Positions 61,936 through 64,000 of a stretch of DNA of 64,000 nt are shown in pieces. How positions within the stretch are numbered: position 1 is the first letter of the stretch; the number at the start of each line of letters is the position of its first letter. The stretch covers positions 13,768,059 to 13,832,058 of the forward strand of contig NW_004955433.1 in the NCBI RefSeq assembly GCF_000276665.1, given 5' to 3'. The DNA is from Chinchilla lanigera. Its lineage: Eukaryota; Chordata; Mammalia; Rodentia; Chinchillidae. The position numbers and the translations under genes are program-made. Below the pieces are notes generated by a model. The model saw only the letters and a program-made list of their open reading frames with translations. It did no database searches and was not told where the DNA came from.

Positions 61936-64000
61936 ACAAAATAGGTATCAAAATACAGAAACACAATCAGAGTATTGTAGATGCATGGGCAGGGTGTGGA
62001 AACCAGTCAAGCTTTCACACAGGACATAGTAAATGATTTGGGTCTGGAAGAATGGGTAGAAATCCACCAAGGGTTTGGCTCGATGGAAAATGCATGTGTG
62101 GCCTGGGAAGAGAAAGGGGATTGTACAGAAGAATCGAAGCACTAGGTGCATTGAACTGCAGAGATGTGGCAGAAAGTGATAGGAAAGAAAAAGAGGAAGC
62201 TATGCAGGTGATGGTAAGACCTGTTCTGAGACAAGGAAGCTTTAGCTTTGTTTTTAAAAAGCAAGATGTGGCCTGATTGGACTTGAGTTTCAGAAAGAAC
62301 ATGTTGGGGGCAAAGTAAAGAAGATGTGTTTGAGTGTGAACATCAAGAAACTAAACTTGAATGCCTTCAGGACAAACAAGTGCTGCCAACCTGAGAAGCA
62401 GGCCAGGCGAGCCCCCACAAGCCACAGAGTGCAGGCTGAGAGCGCAGTGGTGTCAGCTACCCCTGCTTGGTGCGTCACATGCTGCCATGCTGGAGGTGGG
62501 CCCAGGGGTAAGGACTTCATAACTCTTTAACTTTTAAATATCTTGACTTTTAAACGTTCCTTTTGATCTTCGCTATCCCCAATACTATCTAAACTCAGAA
62601 ACCAAATGCAGAATTGCTCTCTTGTCTTCACCCTACAAGTACATGTGAGCTCTTACTGCCTTAAATGGGAGATCTGACAAACTCAGTGTTGGGCCTGCTG
62701 GCAAGCAATTCAAACATTCAGAAATGCCTGTCAGTGCATATAATACAATTATAGATACATGTACACGAATGCACAGACATATATTACAAACATACATATG
62801 AAAGTGTCTGTGTGCAAATGTTTGAATATATATGTACACATGTACACGTTTGCGTGTGCACACATACAGAAAGAGTAGCAGCTGCCGCCATCACAGACAC
62901 TCCACATCTCAGTTATCTGGAAAACCGGAAAACCCCCTTGGGCTTCTCCATGTTCTCTCACTTTCTGCTTGGAGACAAGCAGAAAAGCCATTTGCAACCT
63001 GTGGTCAAACTTAAGTCTCCTGACTAGGCTTTCTTCCATGATTTGACAGCCAGGACCCCAGAATTATCCCCAGGAAAGTGGTCAGGGTTGAGCTGTGGAG
63101 CTTCAGATTTCAAAAGTAAAAGACAAGCTTTGGTAGATGGATCCATCAGTAAGAAGTTTAAGACAGGAAGGAAAGGGAAATGTCCCAGGGGGTGGCTCAG
63201 TTGCTGAAACCCTCTACCTTTGTGTTGATTGTTTTAATAACTGATACTTATAATCTGTTATGTCATCCTGTTATTTAAATGGAAGACTCTCTCTCTCTCC
63301 TTTTCTCTGTTTTCCACAACTATCTTCCTGAGTACAAAATGTCACCCACACACACACATACACATTGCTTTAATTCCTCATCTTCTGTTTGATTTTCTCT
63401 CACCGGAAATGTTCCATTTCCTCCCATCTTCTTCCACTTCTTCACAATGGAAGCTCCAAATACTTGTGAGCAGTTTCTTAATTATTTAACACATTTGTAG
63501 TCGATTTACTGGACCTGAAGAGAGTGTCTTCCATGGTCTCTGAGGACTCTAAAAGTGCGCTCCTGGAAGTTGAGGCTTCTTGCCTTACCCACTAGCCCTG
63601 ATTCTTGGGGAGTTCAAAATAGGATGATTCTCTCATCACCTGGCCCTACAATTCACCAGTCTGATTTATCCAGATATGGATAAGGTCCTAAGACCTGGTT
63701 CAGAAAAGTTCCCAGCTAGATCTTTGCAATCCAAGAATATATCTCTAATTCATGGTAGCTCATTTTATGTTTATTACCAGTAATCCAGACAATTATCCAA
63801 ACATCCTACCTCCAAACTGTTGTTGTGGTATCTTTGTAGGTCACAATAAAAAGTTTGAGCCTCTAATAGTTTAATTTAAAAAATTTAAAAATCCTCATGA
63901 ACTTCAGACAATTTCTGCAGCTCATAAACTAATATAACAAATGCTTATCATATACCTACTTTTTACAAGACATTGAACTGCAGCAAGGGTGAGCAAAATG
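61936..64000. other. Unassigned; TG/CA-rich tract near 62.75-62.87 kb
   Basis: Frames of up to 96 aa have no domain. 62745-62870 is rich in TACATG/CACATA alternation (an alternating purine-pyrimidine tract). Short CT and CA runs occur at 63284-63300 and 63343-63362. No repeat family or exon recognised up to the window end. Confidence 0.4.

Overview
This window looks like rodent nuclear DNA with no protein-coding gene that I can support. The rodent call rests on its interspersed repeats: B1 (7SL-derived) SINEs with the internal duplication typical of rodent B1, tRNA-derived ID SINEs, B1-dID composites (a B1 fused to an ID-like half), and MT-type MaLR LTRs. The murid B2 and B4 families were not seen. 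The youngest ID copies end in GTACCGG before the A-tail, unlike mouse or rat ID. My best guess is a non-murid rodent, perhaps a beaver-like or squirrel-related lineage; the species is low confidence. All open frames are short (168 aa at most), and many run across recognisable repeats. The window is therefore intergenic or part of a large intron.

Layout. 0-25 kb: sparse ancient repeats (MIR, L2, hAT and Tigger DNA transposons, MLT1/MST/MT LTRs) between unique sequence, with microsatellites, a polypurine tract (13.3-13.5 kb) and an unassigned block of tandem repeats (14.4-15.1 kb). 25.6-28.9 kb and 33.0-37.3 kb: two old plus-strand L1 bodies carrying younger SINE, LTR and L1 insertions. 37-49 kb: mostly unique DNA with MIR, L2, DNA-transposon and LTR fossils, a U2 snRNA fragment lodged in an LTR, and a 100-N assembly gap in the A-tail of a B1. 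50-52 kb: antisense old L1. 52.1-55.1 kb: the youngest long element, a 5'-truncated plus-strand L1 with a decayed ORF2. 55-64 kb: LTR, ID, L2, MIR and hAT remnants.

Nothing here forms an operon or pathway. Candidate functional DNA is limited to short motif matches outside repeats: two CTCF-like sites in convergent orientation (about 30.0 and 47.8 kb) and a palindromic RFX X-box (11.05 kb). These are motif-level inferences. Repeat family names come from memory of consensus sequences; class-level calls are more reliable than subfamily names, and most ends are approximate to tens of bases.
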